From: Candidatus Aminicenantes bacterium UBA2199
GTDB taxonomy: Bacteria; Acidobacteriota; Aminicenantia; UBA2199
Assembly (NCBI GenBank): GCA_002327965.1
Contig: DCVB01000065.1
Coordinates: forward strand, 1 to 15,017
Reading direction: 5' to 3'
Length of the DNA: 15,017 bases
Below are positions 13,027-15,017 of this stretch, piece after piece (the stretch's first letter is position 1; each line of letters starts with the position of its first letter). The notes beneath the pieces were generated by a model. It worked only from the letters and a program-made list of their open reading frames with translations, ran no database searches and was not told the origin of the DNA. The position numbers were made by a program, and so were the translations under genes.

Positions 13027-13821
13027 TTAGTCGCTGAACTCCTTGATCTTCTGACCCGCCAGCGAGGCCTCCTCGGACAAAGGGAACCGCGAGATCAATT
13101 CCTTCAATATGGCGATGCCTTCACCCTGGCGGCCAAGCTCGATCAGGGCGTAGCCCTTCTTCAGGATGGCGGCCGGGACTTTGTCGCCGTCCTTGTACCT
13201 GGCCAGCAGTTCATTGAAGGTGCTGATCGCCTCCGCGTATTTTTTCTTGGCGTAATGGCATTCGCCGATCCAGTAAAGGGAATTGTCGGCCAGCCCGCTG
13301 TCGGGGAAGCTGCGCAGGAACTGGCGGAAGCCCTCGATGGCCAGGTCGAAGTTCTCCTTGATGTAATCGGAATAGGCAGCGTAGTAGACGGTGGACGGGT
13401 CCGGGGCCGGCGCGGCGGCGGGCTGGACGGCCGGCTCGCCCGGCATTCCCCCCGCCGCCGGCATCCCCTCGCCCGGGTAAGCTACCGCAGGGACGGCGGG
13501 GAGGTTCATCAGCCGGTCGCTCAGCTTGTTCAATGAATCCTTGACCCCGTTCAACTCTTCCTTGAGAAACTGCATGCTGAGCATGAAGTTCTCCTTGCTC
13601 TGCGCCAGGTCGGCCTGGTTGCGGGCGACGGCGCTGATCCTGTCATCGGCGATGGCCGATTTTTTTTGCAGCTCCGCCAGCTGAACGGAGAGCCTGTCAA
13701 TCGCCGCGGCCAGTTTCTGCACCTCGTCGAGGATCAGCTGGGTGTCCTTTTTCACAGCCTGGGCGGGCAGGCTGAACAGCGAAAGCAGCAGGAGCAGCGC
13801 CGGAACGGGCCGTGGCTTCAT
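13027..13821 (-). CDS. cpoB: Cell division coordinator CpoB/YbgF (tol-pal system protein)
   Basis: This 264-residue periplasmic protein has a signal peptide (MKPRPVPALLLLLSLFSLPA, cleavage near 22). A predicted coiled coil (about 28-105, beginning KDTQLILDEVQKLAAAIDRL) is followed by a Pro/Ala/Gly linker (108-140) and TPR repeats (about 145-264) with YYAAYSDYIKENFDLAIEGF, LADNSLYWIGECHYAKKKYA and AAILKKGYALIELGRQGE. This is the architecture of YbgF/CpoB, where the N-terminal coil trimerises and the TPR domain binds TolA and links Tol-Pal to peptidoglycan synthesis. The gene follows pal by 6 bp, as in the conserved pal-ybgF order, and is followed by ssb after 1 bp. Confidence 0.92.
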   Translation of the reverse strand: MKPRPVPALLLLLSLFSLPAQAVKKDTQLILDEVQKLAAAIDRLSVQLAELQKKSAIADDRISAVARNQADLAQSKENFMLSMQFLKEELNGVKDSLNKLSDRLMNLPAVPAVAYPGEGMPAAGGMPGEPAVQPAAAPAPDPSTVYYAAYSDYIKENFDLAIEGFRQFLRSFPDSGLADNSLYWIGECHYAKKKYAEAISTFNELLARYKDGDKVPAAILKKGYALIELGRQGEGIAILKELISRFPLSEEASLAGQKIKEFSD

Positions 13822-13827
13822 GGGCGG

Positions 13828-14364
13828 CTATTTCTTGGTGATGACGAACTCGGCGCGGCGGTTCTGGAAGTAGGTGGCTTCGTCGACGCCCGTGACCAGC
13901 GGCTTGCTCTTGCCGTAGGAGATGATCTTGACCTTGGCGGCATTCAGACCCAGAGAAACCAGGTAGTTCCTGGCGGCCTCGGCGCGCTTCTCGCCCAGGG
14001 CGATGTTGTACTCGATAGTGCCCCTCTCGTCGCAGTGGCCTTCGACCAGCACTTCCACGCTGGGGAACTTGAGCAGCCAGTCGGCATTCGCCTGCATGAC
14101 CGACTTCATGTCCTCGCGGATGGAGTACTTGTCAAAATCGAAATGGATCATTTTGAGGATCTGGTCCTTGTTGAGTTCTTCGAGCGATTTCTGCTGGAAC
14201 AGCTCTTCTTCGCTCAGGACGGGCTTTTCCACCTGGGCAACGGGCTCGTCCACGGTCTCAACGGCCGGGCCCTGCATGGGCTCTACCTGGGCGGCCTTTT
14301 TGCTGCAGGCGCTGAGCAGCAGCATGACGGACAGGGCCAGCACGATAACTAGAAATTTTTTCAT
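13828..14364 (-). CDS. pal: Peptidoglycan-associated lipoprotein
   Basis: This 178-residue lipoprotein carries a signal peptide with lipobox LSAC (17-20), so Cys20 should be acylated and anchored in the outer membrane. A flexible Glu/Val/Pro-rich stretch (20-65) is followed by an OmpA-like peptidoglycan-binding domain. HFDFDKYSIRED (74-85) opens it. VEGHCDERGTIEYNIALGEK (107-126) is the core motif, with D112 and nearby R114 in the region that contacts diaminopimelate. RAEAARNYLVSLGL follows, and RRAEFV lies near the end. Pal links the outer membrane to peptidoglycan and to TolB during division. The ATG has AAGGAGGA 4-5 nt upstream. It is preceded by an AT-rich promoter in the 75-bp gap after tolB. 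Confidence 0.96.
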   Translation of the reverse strand: MKKFLVIVLALSVMLLLSACSKKAAQVEPMQGPAVETVDEPVAQVEKPVLSEEELFQQKSLEELNKDQILKMIHFDFDKYSIREDMKSVMQANADWLLKFPSVEVLVEGHCDERGTIEYNIALGEKRAEAARNYLVSLGLNAAKVKIISYGKSKPLVTGVDEATYFQNRRAEFVITKK

Positions 14365-14391
14365 GGGTCCTCCTTTTGTTTTTGCTAAAAA

Positions 14392-14420
14392 AATATAATA
14401 TAATATTATAAAATTGTCAA
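14392..14420 (-). promoter_or_regulatory. Probable promoter for pal and downstream genes
   Basis: On the minus strand a perfect TTGACA (14415-14420) is followed after 17 bp by TATATT (14392-14397). The spacer is very AT-rich for this genome and contains a perfect 12-bp palindrome, TATAATATTATA (14399-14410). The transcript would start near 14385, about 20 nt before the pal ATG. It would allow pal, cpoB, ssb and the genes beyond to be expressed apart from tolB. The exact -10 is uncertain because several TATA-like hexamers overlap. Confidence 0.65.
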
Positions 14421-14439
14421 ACTGGGAGGAGCGCAGCCC

Positions 14440-15017
14440 TTATTTAGTCGAGCGCTGCCACTTCGGCATCTTGTTCTCGCCGCTGCGGGTGATCTGGCGG
14501 ACGTTGCGGCCGTCGTAATCGACCAGGTAGATCTGGTAGCGGCCGCCGCGGTTGGATGAGAAGGCCAGGTGGCGGCCGTCGGGCGACCAGGTGGGGTTTT
14601 CGTTGCGGCCGGCGTTCTCGGTCAGCTTGCTGATCTCATTGCTCTTCAAATTAAAGACATAGATGTCGAATCGGTTCTCGATGCGCGAAACAAAGGCCAG
14701 GCGCATGCCGTCTGGAGACCAGGCGGGCGAATCGTGGTAGCTCCCCTCCATGGTGACGCGGCGGACATTGCTGCCCTCGGCGTCCATGATGTAGATCTGC
14801 GGCGTACCGCCGCGCTGCGACGTGAAGGCGATCTCGCGGCCGTTCGGGCTCCAGCAGGGGGAGGTGTCGATGGCCGGGTTGAAGGTCAGCCGCTTTTCCT
14901 GCCCCGTTTTCATGTCCTTCAGGTAGATCTCGGCATTGCCGTGCTTGGTGGAGGTATAGACGATGCGGTCGCCCACGGGGGACCAGTCGGCGGCGTAGTT
15001 GCTGCCGCCGCTGGAGA
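14440..15017 (-). CDS. tolB: TolB, C-terminal part (Tol-Pal translocation protein)
   Basis: The frame is open across the window edge and ends at TAA 14440-14442, giving the last 191 residues. The piece consists of PD40/WD40-like propeller blades, each carrying W-S-P-(N/D)-G-x-x-(I/L)-A-F-(T/S)-S. Examples are CWSPNGREIAFTSQRGG, AWSPDGMRLAFVSRIENR and TWSPDGRHLAFSSNRGGRY. Each is followed by an IY-(I/L)-D strand. TolB is a periplasmic protein that binds Pal and the TolA C-terminus through its propeller. The downstream pal and cpoB fix the identity. The true N-terminus lies outside the window. An in-frame GTG at 14976 is internal and not a start, because blade sequence (DWSPVGDRIVYTS) runs through it. 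Confidence 0.92.
   Translation of the reverse strand, partial: SSGGSNYAADWSPVGDRIVYTSTKHGNAEIYLKDMKTGQEKRLTFNPAIDTSPCWSPNGREIAFTSQRGGTPQIYIMDAEGSNVRRVTMEGSYHDSPAWSPDGMRLAFVSRIENRFDIYVFNLKSNEISKLTENAGRNENPTWSPDGRHLAFSSNRGGRYQIYLVDYDGRNVRQITRSGENKMPKWQRSTK

Noticed and set aside
1..15017. tRNA or rRNA genes, insertion sequences, phage genes
   Set aside because: No cloverleaf, rRNA core sequence, transposase or integrase motif was seen in any frame; the only mobile-looking DNA is the short palindromic repeats.

Overview
The window is about 15 kb of high-GC bacterial chromosome. It is densely coded, and many genes overlap by 4-11 bp. The Tol-Pal module (TolB, Pal lipoprotein, CpoB/YbgF), signal peptides and a short outer-membrane-barrel-like protein indicate a diderm (Gram-negative-type) organism. 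An MglA-type small GTPase, electron-transfer flavoprotein and GDP-mannose chemistry fit an Acidobacteriota/Aminicenantes- or Deltaproteobacteria-like lineage. That placement is an inference from gene content; no rRNA marker is present.

Layout. (1) Plus strand, 3-3478: the C-terminus of a probable polyprenyl diphosphate synthase, a CYTH-domain protein, a sugar-1-phosphate nucleotidyltransferase, a GAF-like protein, orotate phosphoribosyltransferase (pyrE) and a LOG-family phosphoribohydrolase. A small inverted-repeat element separates the last two. The block ends at a strong bidirectional terminator (3484-3513). (2) Minus strand, 5861-3527: gmd, a stand-alone phosphomannose-isomerase-type cupin and a HAL2-like 3'(2'),5'-bisphosphate nucleotidase, read from a clear sigma70-type promoter. 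(3) 5862-6451: a gene-poor island with one 63-codon coiled-coil gene on the plus strand and its own near-consensus promoter. It lies between two different inverted tandem-repeat arrays, one of purine-rich 11-mers and one of CGGTNNA heptamers. (4) Minus strand, 8176-6452: etfB-etfA behind a near-consensus promoter. (5) Minus strand, 15017-8284: tolB (partial), pal, cpoB, ssb, an MglA-like GTPase with a long acidic tail, a TolB-like secreted protein, an orphan family-5 solute-binding protein and a small barrel-like protein. These appear to be one long envelope operon with an internal promoter before pal.

How the genes work together. Block 2 makes and handles GDP-mannose-derived deoxysugars; the nucleotidyltransferase in block 1 may feed related surface-glycan synthesis. 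Block 5 couples Tol-Pal outer-membrane maintenance to a small GTPase, three uncharacterised exported proteins and, unexpectedly, the replication protein SSB.

The parts least explained by known gene families are the two inverted tandem-repeat arrays around the 63-aa gene and the GTPase / TolB-like / solute-binding / barrel cluster at the end of the tol-pal operon.
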